64,000 nt of DNA from contig NZ_JAGGNR010000011.1 of the NCBI RefSeq assembly GCF_018614975.1, positions 434,001 to 498,000 on the forward strand, read 5' to 3'. Position 1 is the stretch's first letter. Every line of letters starts with the position of its first letter. The position numbers and the translations under genes were made by a program. This document shows, piece by piece, positions 8,018 through 15,580 of the stretch. Below the pieces are notes generated by a model that had not been told where the DNA came from, ran no database searches, and saw only the letters and a program-made list of their open reading frames with translations. Origin of the DNA: Paenibacillus polymyxa (GTDB taxonomy: Bacteria > Bacillota > Bacilli > Paenibacillales > Paenibacillaceae).

Positions 8018-9370
8018 ATGAAAAAAGTAAAAATATTCAGCTTTATTTTAACTTTTTGTCTGTTAGCTAATCTAGCTTTAACTCCTATGGCTTCAGCAGG
8101 TGACTCAAACCATTTAATTGGATTTCGAGCAGAATTGAAAGCGATTGCATATAAGACCTATACGTTTTTTGAGGACTATACAGATCAGAACACTGGCTTG
8201 ACTTACGATGAAGTACGGCACACTGAAAACGGGACAGAAGAAGCTAAACGTACCTCGCCCACGAACATTGCAATGTATATGATGAGTACCGTTTCAGCGC
8301 AACAATTGGGCATTATTTCAAAGAAAGAAGCTGTACAACGCCTGCAAACGACTATACATTCCCTCGAAAAGTTAGAAAAGTGGAACGGCCTATTTTATAA
8401 CTGGTATAACACGGATGACGGATCAGTGAAGAAAGATTGGGGCCAATTTATTTCCCAAGTCGATAATGGCTGGTTATCCGCTGGTTTAATTGTTGTTGGG
8501 CAAGCCTATGAAGAACTTCATGGGGAAACAAGCAAGTTGGTTACAAATATGAATTATACTCCGCTATATGATCCTGAAGTCGGCCAATTCCGCGGAGGTT
8601 ATGATGTGTCTAAAGGCGCGCTGACGGACCACCATTATGGGATGTTTTATACGGAACCACGTGTAGGCAGTTATATTGCCATTGGGAAAGGTGACGTTCC
8701 CCAAGATCATTGGTGGAAGATGTATCGCACATTACCACAAGAATGGGATTGGCAAGCTCAGATTCCTCAAGGTAAATCCGTTAAGTACGATGGAGTGGAT
8801 GTGTTTGAAGGGAGTTATGTATACAAGGATAAAAAGTTCGTGCCAAGCTGGGGAGGTAGTATGTTTGAAGCTCTTATGCCCGGTATGGTCATAAAGGAAA
8901 AAGAGTTGGGTACTCAAGCTTTGGGATTGAACAACCAGCGTCATGTTGAATTGCAGATCGAATATGCCAAAGAAAAAGGGTATGCCGCATGGGGCTTTTC
9001 ACCTTCTGCAACTCCGACAGGTTACAGTGAGTTTGCAGCAACGCCGTTAGGTACCTCAGGTTATAAAGATGGAGCAACGGTAACAGCACATGCAACATTT
9101 CTGGCCTTGGATTATGCCCCTGAAGCTGTTCGAAAGAACATTAAAGCTTTAAAGAACTTCAAAATGTTTGGCAAATATGGGTTCTATGACTCAGTCAATG
9201 TTGAAACGGGAGAACTTGCAAAAGCTTATCTGGCACTGGATCAAGGGATGATTATGGTGTCGATCGCCAACTATCTTCAAGATGGCGTTATACGCGATTA
9301 TTTTCACAGTGATGTGATAGGGCAGACACCAGAAGAATTATTGAAAAAAGAAGTTTTTTCCATTCAATAA
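8018..9370 (+). CDS. Secreted glucoamylase-like (alpha/alpha barrel) protein, GH144/DUF3131-like
   Basis: 450 residues with a clear Sec signal peptide (Lys-rich start, hydrophobic core, cleavage expected after ASA at residue 27). The mature part has the blocks of the glycoamylase-like (alpha/alpha)6 family related to GH144/GH162 beta-1,2-glucanases: GGSMFEALMP near residue 286 and WGFSPSA near 326. The exact substrate cannot be read from sequence; a beta-glucan is likely (inference). It starts at an ATG 7 bases after GGGAG. It stands alone between terminators and is preceded by two LacI-type operators and a cre-like site, consistent with induction by a sugar. No LacI-type regulator is in the window. 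Confidence 0.7.
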   Translation: MKKVKIFSFILTFCLLANLALTPMASAGDSNHLIGFRAELKAIAYKTYTFFEDYTDQNTGLTYDEVRHTENGTEEAKRTSPTNIAMYMMSTVSAQQLGIISKKEAVQRLQTTIHSLEKLEKWNGLFYNWYNTDDGSVKKDWGQFISQVDNGWLSAGLIVVGQAYEELHGETSKLVTNMNYTPLYDPEVGQFRGGYDVSKGALTDHHYGMFYTEPRVGSYIAIGKGDVPQDHWWKMYRTLPQEWDWQAQIPQGKSVKYDGVDVFEGSYVYKDKKFVPSWGGSMFEALMPGMVIKEKELGTQALGLNNQRHVELQIEYAKEKGYAAWGFSPSATPTGYSEFAATPLGTSGYKDGATVTAHATFLALDYAPEAVRKNIKALKNFKMFGKYGFYDSVNVETGELAKAYLALDQGMIMVSIANYLQDGVIRDYFHSDVIGQTPEELLKKEVFSIQ

Positions 9371-9430
9371 AGGGTTGCTTTAGAGTAGAGTAAGTTCACT
9401 AACGAAATGGGACGAAGATTAAAAGATGGG

Positions 9431-9471
9431 CGGAACGAAGCAGGGTATCAGCATGTTTCGTTCCGTTTTTT
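9431..9471 (+). terminator. Terminator after the secreted glucoamylase-like gene
   Basis: CGGAACGAA pairs with TTCGTTCCG, followed by a six-T run. The remaining sequence to 9613 shows no supported gene. Confidence 0.8.
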
Positions 9472-9613
9472 GCGTTTACCCTTGATAATGAAGTCGCAGA
9501 TGGATTAGATTATGGAATTTACGTTACAGAAGGGCGAGGCCGCAGGTGCGGCTGCGGCAATTCTGACAGAGAAAGGCTCACGCCAAACAGGCTAGTGAGC
9601 ATATGGAAATAAA

Positions 9614-10480
9614 TCAGAGATTAGTGATGCCCACCAGCTCCATAAATTGTGAGAGAGCACTTGTCATGTACGAGTCACGTCGCCTTATAAACACCGTGGG
9701 CACTTTTTCATACGATTCTGGTAATGGATGACAGCTAATTTTCCCCTGCTGTATGCGTGATTCAACCATAGACACGGGTAAAACAGTGACTCCTAGCCCG
9801 TTCTCGACACATTTCAGGACACCCTCTAGTGTGCCATATTCCATGACCTTCATAGAAGCATAACCATGATCCTCTAGCCATCGTTGCCAACGTCCCAAAT
9901 AGATGCAATGTGCGAATGACGAAAGCAGTGGTTCATGTAAAATCGATTTTACTTGAAAGGGCTCGGGAGAGAAACTCGTAATCAAAACTAGAGATTCTTC
10001 AAAGACAGGGTATTCAACAATCTCCGGATGAAGAATGGGTCCATCCACAAATGCACCGTCTACCTTATATTCGAGAAGGGTACTTACTTGATCTACGGTA
10101 GGTGCCATATATAAGCTTAATTCTACTTGTGGAAATTTCTTGTGATATTGTGTGAAGATCAATGGCAATCGTGTAGAAGCAGTTGACTCCATAGCTCCAA
10201 TGCGCAAGGTTCCCCGCGGGGCAGATGAAAGTTTAACTGCCTCAATCGCTTCCTCGAAATCATAAAGCAACTTGTTTACATGCGGCAACAGCTCACGTCC
10301 TGCAGGCGTTAAGGATACCTTCTTATGATATCGATATAACAGAGGAACACCCAATTCTTGCTCAAGACGTTGTATTCGTGCAGTAACGTTGGACTGTACA
10401 TAATTCAATTTCTCAGCAGCCTTGGTGATGCTTTGTTCAATGGCAACTGCCTTAAATACTTCCAAAGACCTAATATCCAG
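9614..10480 (-). CDS. LysR-family transcriptional regulator, probable CTG start
   Basis: About 289 residues: an N-terminal winged helix-turn-helix (AVAIEQSITKAAEKLNYVQS region) and a periplasmic-binding-protein-like effector domain from about residue 90. The frame is open to an ATG at 10504, but the family starts at the D-I-R-S-L-E-V-F sequence. The only good ribosome binding site (AAGGAGAGG) lies inside the longer frame, directly before a CTG at 10478-10480, while the upstream ATGs have none. CTG is therefore the likely initiator; if not, the product is 8 residues longer. Targets are unknown; the divergent neighbour is a cupin remnant. Confidence 0.75.
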   Translation of the reverse strand: MDIRSLEVFKAVAIEQSITKAAEKLNYVQSNVTARIQRLEQELGVPLLYRYHKKVSLTPAGRELLPHVNKLLYDFEEAIEAVKLSSAPRGTLRIGAMESTASTRLPLIFTQYHKKFPQVELSLYMAPTVDQVSTLLEYKVDGAFVDGPILHPEIVEYPVFEESLVLITSFSPEPFQVKSILHEPLLSSFAHCIYLGRWQRWLEDHGYASMKVMEYGTLEGVLKCVENGLGVTVLPVSMVESRIQQGKISCHPLPESYEKVPTVFIRRRDSYMTSALSQFMELVGITNL

Positions 10481-10639
10481 AACAGCCCTCTCCTTTTGCA
10501 TCACATATTATGATGATCTATATACTTTTATTTAATTTTACGTGATGCATAACAGGATGTAAACTTAATGAATCAGGGGGATTAACACCATTGCCAACGG
10601 GTTGATTATCTCGTTATCGAATAATGAGGAGGGAATCTC

Positions 10640-10789
10640 ATGATTTCAAAGATCAATATACAAGATAAATTTATGAGAATCCATGATTATTTTAATCCCA
10701 GAATAAGTGGAGAGCTGAATGACTCTTACGTAAAAATGGTGAAGATAATGAACCGCTGCTTATCCATGAATTATTTATGCTTATTTTGA
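10640..10789 (+). pseudogene. Truncated cupin, remnant paralogue of the next gene
   Basis: With a good ribosome binding site (GAGGAGGG) an ATG opens a 49-codon frame whose first 36 residues align with the start of the cupin at 10835 (FNPRISGELND against WSPKVIGEMND, then a shared VKI). The metal-binding cupin core is missing. In another frame just downstream, IHELFMLIL looks like the remains of the H-x-DE-x-F strand, so there has been an internal deletion plus frameshift. Confidence 0.6.
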
Positions 10790-10834
10790 ATCAATAGTCT
10801 AGCCCTAAAGCCTCAATAAAAAGGAGTGTTTAAT

Positions 10835-11200
10835 ATGAGTTACCAGCCTATTAATTTTAATGAGAAATTATCTAAGTTCAATGAACATTGGTCTCCGAAA
10901 GTTATTGGTGAAATGAATGACTATCAGTTTAAATTGGTTAAAATCGAAGGGGATTTTGTATGGCACGATCATCAAGATACCGATGAGGTGTTTATCGTGA
11001 TCAAAGGGGAGATGTTTGTTTATTTCCGCGATGGCCAAGTAAAGATTTCCGAAGGAGAGATGTTCATTGTACCAAGAGGAGTTGAACATAAAACGTTTGC
11101 ACACCAGGAATGTCATATCATGATGGTAGAGCCTAGGGGAGTAGTAAATACAGGCGGAACCGAGTCGGAATTAACAGCAGTCAATGATATTTGGATCTAA
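10835..11200 (+). CDS. Single-domain cupin protein
   Basis: 121 residues forming one small cupin barrel with the metal-site pattern WHDHQDTDEVF (about residues 46-56) and the second motif PRGVEHKTFA. Such proteins are annotated as mannose-6-phosphate isomerase-like, but single-domain forms have varied roles and no catalytic call is justified. The ATG at 10835 is 9 bases after AAAAAGGAG, better than the GTG at 10826. A decayed paralogue lies directly upstream and an aldo/keto reductase fragment directly downstream. Confidence 0.8.
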   Translation: MSYQPINFNEKLSKFNEHWSPKVIGEMNDYQFKLVKIEGDFVWHDHQDTDEVFIVIKGEMFVYFRDGQVKISEGEMFIVPRGVEHKTFAHQECHIMMVEPRGVVNTGGTESELTAVNDIWI

Positions 11201-11226
11201 TGAAGTTGATGAAACAACAGTTATAG

Positions 11227-11487
<261 letters not shown>

Positions 11488-11568
11488 CATGTGTCAACGG
11501 TATTACTTTCTATTCTCCGGCATACAGTACAACAATGAGGTGTATGGCCAAGGAGGAGAAATGATCGT

Positions 11569-12165
11569 ATGATGAATCCGATTTTGCAAGCCCCGAATGT
11601 TCCGCTGGCAGCCGATTCCAATGCGGTTGTCAATTATCAGAGGGATTCACGCAACTATGTAACCCAGCTGTTTGGAGAACAGCTTCCAACCATTGCGAAT
11701 GGTTTCTTCAACGTGTACTTAAGTAAAGGAATCATTGTGCAGCCGCACTGGCACACCAATGTTACGGAGATGGTTGTGGTCATCACCGGTGAAATTACAG
11801 CGTCAGTATTCAATCCGTTTACACGTGAACGATTGACATATCGTCTGAAACCAGGTCAGGTTGTGGTATTTCCGAAAGGCTGGTTTCACTGGTTTGTCGC
11901 TGAGACAGATGATGTATATGTATTAACTATCTTTGATCAACCAACACCTGATATTGTGTTTGGAGCGGATTTCTTGGCAGCTACACCGCCGGAGGTGGCT
12001 CACCGCGCGTACTGTTTGGATGAAGAGGCATATGCCAGAGCCGTTGCGTCCATTAAAAATGATGCCATTCTGGGACCTCCAATAGGGTGTGATACGCAGG
12101 TTTCTGATCAATCGACTTCACCTTCCAAGATGTCTGTGTCACTATCCAATAAACAGAAGTCTTAA
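11569..12165 (+). CDS. Germin-like cupin protein
   Basis: 198 residues with one cupin domain at about 50-140: the motif PHWHTNVTEMVVV and the second strand PKGWFHWF give the expected His/His/Glu...His metal site. The layout resembles one half of a bicupin oxalate decarboxylase or a spore-coat germin-like protein; activity is unknown. The strong AAGGAGGAG at 11550-11558 is ideally placed for a three-codon ORF (ATG at 11561, stop at 11570-11572) that overlaps this gene's ATG at 11569. The start could thus be reached by translational coupling, or at the second ATG at 11572. A terminator follows at 12200. Confidence 0.75.
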   Translation: MMNPILQAPNVPLAADSNAVVNYQRDSRNYVTQLFGEQLPTIANGFFNVYLSKGIIVQPHWHTNVTEMVVVITGEITASVFNPFTRERLTYRLKPGQVVVFPKGWFHWFVAETDDVYVLTIFDQPTPDIVFGADFLAATPPEVAHRAYCLDEEAYARAVASIKNDAILGPPIGCDTQVSDQSTSPSKMSVSLSNKQKS

Positions 12166-12199
12166 TTGAAGATTCCTTATTCATTATCAAAGTACACAG

Positions 12200-12233
12200 C
12201 CTGTAACTGGAGAATAACAGTTACAGGTTTTTT
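12200..12233 (+). terminator. Terminator after the germin-like cupin gene
   Basis: CCTGTAACTG pairs perfectly with CAGTTACAGG, followed by six Ts. Confidence 0.9.
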
Positions 12234-12296
12234 GACGTGTTGATGTAATAATCGTTAGTATAGTATGAACATCCAACAAAAACGGAGGACTCATTA

Positions 12297-12977
12297 ATGA
12301 ACATGTCAAAAATGAAAACGCTTGAAACTGCAATGAGTTATGCACCTATTCTGATGTTTGACAGAAACGAACCCTTTTATCCTGATTTTGTTGGCATTTC
12401 TGTGTTGCATCAATCTGGGCCTTCACCATCGTTCAGGAGGGACATTAAGTTTCCGACCGAGGCAGTACAATATGTAATTGAATATGCAATCTGGTGGGAT
12501 TATGAGATTGGACATCTGTATGAAATGGAGCATGTATGGGTTTATGTGGGTCATGACGGAGAGGTAGTAGACTGTGAAGCCAGCTTTCACGGGAAGGTGC
12601 TGCGTGGATTGTTGAAGGAACGGGTTAATGTGGTTGGACATCATGTATGTCTGTACTCGCAGCCTGGCAAACATGCTTTCTCACCACTTCCGGTTGTATT
12701 TGAGTTATTGCCAAACCTGTATAGTGCAGCAGGTGCCGAAGCTGGATGTGATGGGCTACTTGTGAATGAGTTGTTTCAAGGTTATTTTGAAACGAATGAA
12801 CAGATCGATGCTCAGGTGGAGCGTTATCTGCAGACCAAAGCGTTTGTACCTACCATGGAGTTCGAACAATATTTACTAAAGCCGGAGATGTTCATGACGT
12901 GGGATGAACTGTTTGGTATTATTCCGCACAGGATTAAGGACCGCTTAATTGAACTGGAGCAGCTATATAACACATAA
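12297..12977 (+). CDS. Conserved protein of unknown function (weak Vps62/DUF946 resemblance)
   Basis: 226 residues, soluble, no signal peptide. The central part (IEYAIWWDYEIGHLYEMEHVWVYV followed by EVVDCEASFHG, about residues 61-101) recalls the Vps62/DUF946 family, in which a Trp/Asp-rich strand is followed by a polar His-containing motif; I cannot go further than this resemblance. The ATG at 12297 is 8 bases after GGAGG. It is monocistronic between two terminators. Confidence 0.55.
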   Translation: MNMSKMKTLETAMSYAPILMFDRNEPFYPDFVGISVLHQSGPSPSFRRDIKFPTEAVQYVIEYAIWWDYEIGHLYEMEHVWVYVGHDGEVVDCEASFHGKVLRGLLKERVNVVGHHVCLYSQPGKHAFSPLPVVFELLPNLYSAAGAEAGCDGLLVNELFQGYFETNEQIDAQVERYLQTKAFVPTMEFEQYLLKPEMFMTWDELFGIIPHRIKDRLIELEQLYNT

Positions 12978-13031
12978 GTAATTAGTTTTAAACGGGTTTT
13001 ATGTTAATTTAAAGTGTGTTTTTTTCGCTTC

Positions 13032-13067
13032 AAAACCAAACTTTGTTGATTCGGGTTTGGTTTTTTT
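13032..13067 (+). terminator. Terminator after the 12297-12977 gene
   Basis: AAAACCAAAC pairs with GTTTGGTTTT, continuing into a T-run. Confidence 0.85.
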
Positions 13068-13070
13068 GTG

Positions 13071-13526
13071 AGAAAATGGACTCAGTATTGAGTAAACATT
13101 TATTAGACTTAAGTCCTGAAATGTTGAGTGTGTACAGCAAAATACATAATTTTTTGCGTGGAAAATGATATTTGTTAGACGTAAGAACTATACACATCTT
13201 ATGTAAAAATATAAGAAGACCATGTCACATGAAATTTTGTATGGAGAACTATGTGTAAGTCAATGCAGAATGTTGATTATACGTATATATGTAAGCAGAA
13301 AAACCGATTTAATAGGTAAAAAGTATAAATTATATGAAAAAGAAGATTCTTTATATCTGAAATAAAAATTCATAATAGTGCAAAATTATAGAAATAAAAA
13401 TCTCCTATTCAGTTTTAATATATTTATGTCGAAATAGATCGTAAGTTGTCTGGAGCGTGCCCTAGAGAAGGGTTTACCAAGCGTTATATACATAACTGGA
13501 CACTACGATGCCTAGGAGGAGATTAC
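13071..13526. other. AT-rich non-coding leader region of the chemosensory operon
   Basis: About 450 bases without a credible gene. The last part (13440-13520) includes a small CCC/GGG hairpin and precedes AGGAGG at 13514. ATGTCGAAATAG at 13426 recurs exactly at 4509, upstream of the SPFH operon, and may be a shared promoter element. No riboswitch consensus was recognised. Confidence 0.4.
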
Positions 13527-15116
13527 ATGAAGTGGTTTGGGAATTTAAAAACAGCAACAAAGATTATCTCAGCATTTTTAATTGTGTCGATAATCATTGC
13601 GGCGCTTGGCGTCTACTCTGTAGTAACATTAAGAAGTACGAATGAACGAATGCAAGAGATGTATAACAACAATCTGGTATCGGTCAGAGAACTGTCCTCA
13701 GCTCAGGTTGAATATCAGAGATTGCGGGTTAACGTGCGTGATTTGAACTCCGAAACTGAAGCAGCAGAAAAGACCAGACTTACGGAGAATATTGCTACGA
13801 TTCGTGAATCCATGGAGGAGCGACTTGCGTCGTATCGCCCTCTTGCGACTACCCTGGAAGAAACGGAATTACTTCGTAAATTAGATACCCAGTATGACAG
13901 CTATATGAAATTTTACGATCAAGGTGTCACTCTAGCGTTATCAGATGATGATACAGCTTTTATAGTATTCCTGAAAGCGACATTGAAACCTCCCGGTGAT
14001 GAGGTTGTAAAAACGCTGGCGGATCTGGTGAACCTTAATGTAACGTTGGCAGATCAAGCGAACACGAAGTCTGAAGAAGCCTACTCCAAAGCCTTCACTG
14101 TTACAATCATCATGGTTGTGGCATCAGTACTCTTCAGTATCCTCATTGGATATATCATCTCTCGTTCCATTTCCAAGCCACTCATGGCCATGCTTGGTCT
14201 GGCTAAGGAAGTTGCAGGAGGAAATCTGACCCTCAAGTCAGACATCTCCAGCAAAGATGAAGTGGGTCAACTCGCTGTGGCACTGAATCAGATGGTTGAT
14301 AATCTGAAAGAGTTAATCAACAATATTGTGTTGAACTCCCAAAGTGTTGCCGCTTCTTCGGAACAGATCTCAGCCAGTACACAGGAAATTGCAAGTACCA
14401 GCACAAGTCAATCCAGCGAGGCAGGAAACATCTCCGAATTGTTCAAGGAGCTCTCACTTGCCATTAACTCTGTCGCTGCAAGTGCGGAAGAAGCGGCTGA
14501 ATTGTCCAATGATACTGTGAAGACTGCGCGTGAAGGTGGACTCGTTGTGCAGAATTCATTGGTAGGCATGCAAGCTGTTAATACGAAAATGACCAAGCTT
14601 GAAGATGATTCTCGTAAAATCGGTGACATTATTGAAGTGATTGACGATATCGCTGAGCAGACCAATCTGCTTGCGCTGAATGCTGCAATTGAAGCGGCAC
14701 GTGCGGGAGAACAAGGGCGAGGATTCGCCGTAGTAGCAGATGAAGTCCGGAAGCTTGCCGAGCGAAGCGGCGAGGCGACCAAAGAAATTACAGCCATCAT
14801 CAAAGCGATGCAGGAAAATACGAGACAAAGTGTACAGGCCGTAGCAGCCAGTGTTGAGCAGTCTTCCATGACTGGACAGGCGTTTGATCAGATCATTGAT
14901 ATGGTCAATAACTCCTCACAGAAAGTAAACGAAATTGCAGCTGCATGTGAGGAAGAAGCGGCTCAAGCGGCAGAGGTGATGAGCTCTGTTGAATCCATCT
15001 CGGCTTCCAGTGAGGAATCCGCGGCTGCATCGGAAGAGACGGCGGCAACATGCCAATCTCTGGCACATCTGGCGGAAGAGCTGGCGAATTCTGCAGCTGT
15101 CTTCAAAACCCAATAA
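13527..15116 (+). CDS. Methyl-accepting chemotaxis protein
   Basis: 529 residues: transmembrane helix at about 11-33, a four-helix-bundle type extracellular sensor (34-185), second helix at about 190-212, HAMP domain (213-265) and a signalling domain whose hairpin tip carries the conserved EQTNLLALNAAIEAARAGE block. There is no C-terminal CheR-binding pentapeptide. The ATG at 13527 follows AGGAGGAG by 6 bases; an upstream in-frame extension to 13446 lacks a ribosome binding site and would place polar residues before the first helix. CheW follows after 24 bases. The ligand is unknown. Confidence 0.92.
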   Translation: MKWFGNLKTATKIISAFLIVSIIIAALGVYSVVTLRSTNERMQEMYNNNLVSVRELSSAQVEYQRLRVNVRDLNSETEAAEKTRLTENIATIRESMEERLASYRPLATTLEETELLRKLDTQYDSYMKFYDQGVTLALSDDDTAFIVFLKATLKPPGDEVVKTLADLVNLNVTLADQANTKSEEAYSKAFTVTIIMVVASVLFSILIGYIISRSISKPLMAMLGLAKEVAGGNLTLKSDISSKDEVGQLAVALNQMVDNLKELINNIVLNSQSVAASSEQISASTQEIASTSTSQSSEAGNISELFKELSLAINSVAASAEEAAELSNDTVKTAREGGLVVQNSLVGMQAVNTKMTKLEDDSRKIGDIIEVIDDIAEQTNLLALNAAIEAARAGEQGRGFAVVADEVRKLAERSGEATKEITAIIKAMQENTRQSVQAVAASVEQSSMTGQAFDQIIDMVNNSSQKVNEIAAACEEEAAQAAEVMSSVESISASSEESAAASEETAATCQSLAHLAEELANSAAVFKTQ

Positions 15117-15140
15117 ACCAATTGAATTGAGAGTGAATCG

Positions 15141-15566
15141 ATGTCTTCACTTCAGAAGGAACAATATATTGAACTGTCTGTAGGTGCAGAGACTTGCGCC
15201 ATTCGAATCAAAGAAATTCACGAAATTATTAAAATACTGAGCATCACAGATATCCCATTCAGTCGTCCAGAGATCAAAGGAGTCGTTAATCTGCGTGGCA
15301 AGGTTGTATGTGTGATGAGTCTGCGGAACCTGCTGGGTATGCCGGATGAACCGGACACCAGAGCGACTCGTATTATCGTAGTTCGACATCAGGATGAATA
15401 TATTGGCTTGATCGTGGATCGTGTGAACAAGGTAACCACATATTCGGAGATACATCCGCCAACCGGAGGATATGGTCGTAACCGTGAAGGCTTTTTCCAT
15501 GGTGTGGGTCAACAGGAAGACAAGCTTGTAGGCATTTTGAAACTGGACGAAATATTGGGCGGTTAG
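15141..15566 (+). CDS. cheW: Chemotaxis coupling protein CheW
   Basis: 141 residues covering one complete CheW SH3-like domain, with the typical VVNLRGKVV strand near residue 51 and a closing LKLDEIL. It couples the receptor encoded just upstream to the CheA encoded 14 bases downstream. GAGAGTGAATC lies ahead of the ATG as a weak ribosome binding site, fitting translation coupled to the receptor gene. Confidence 0.9.
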   Translation: MSSLQKEQYIELSVGAETCAIRIKEIHEIIKILSITDIPFSRPEIKGVVNLRGKVVCVMSLRNLLGMPDEPDTRATRIIVVRHQDEYIGLIVDRVNKVTTYSEIHPPTGGYGRNREGFFHGVGQQEDKLVGILKLDEILGG

Positions 15567-15580
15567 GGAGGTATATACGA

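Noticed and set aside
9512-9595. 27-codon frame with an Ala/Gly-rich end after the glucoamylase-like gene
   Set aside because: No ribosome binding site, no recognisable family, too short to support as gene or remnant.
13071-13526. Cyclic-di-GMP riboswitch in the chemosensory leader
   Set aside because: No GEMM core sequence or tetraloop-receptor pattern was recognised.
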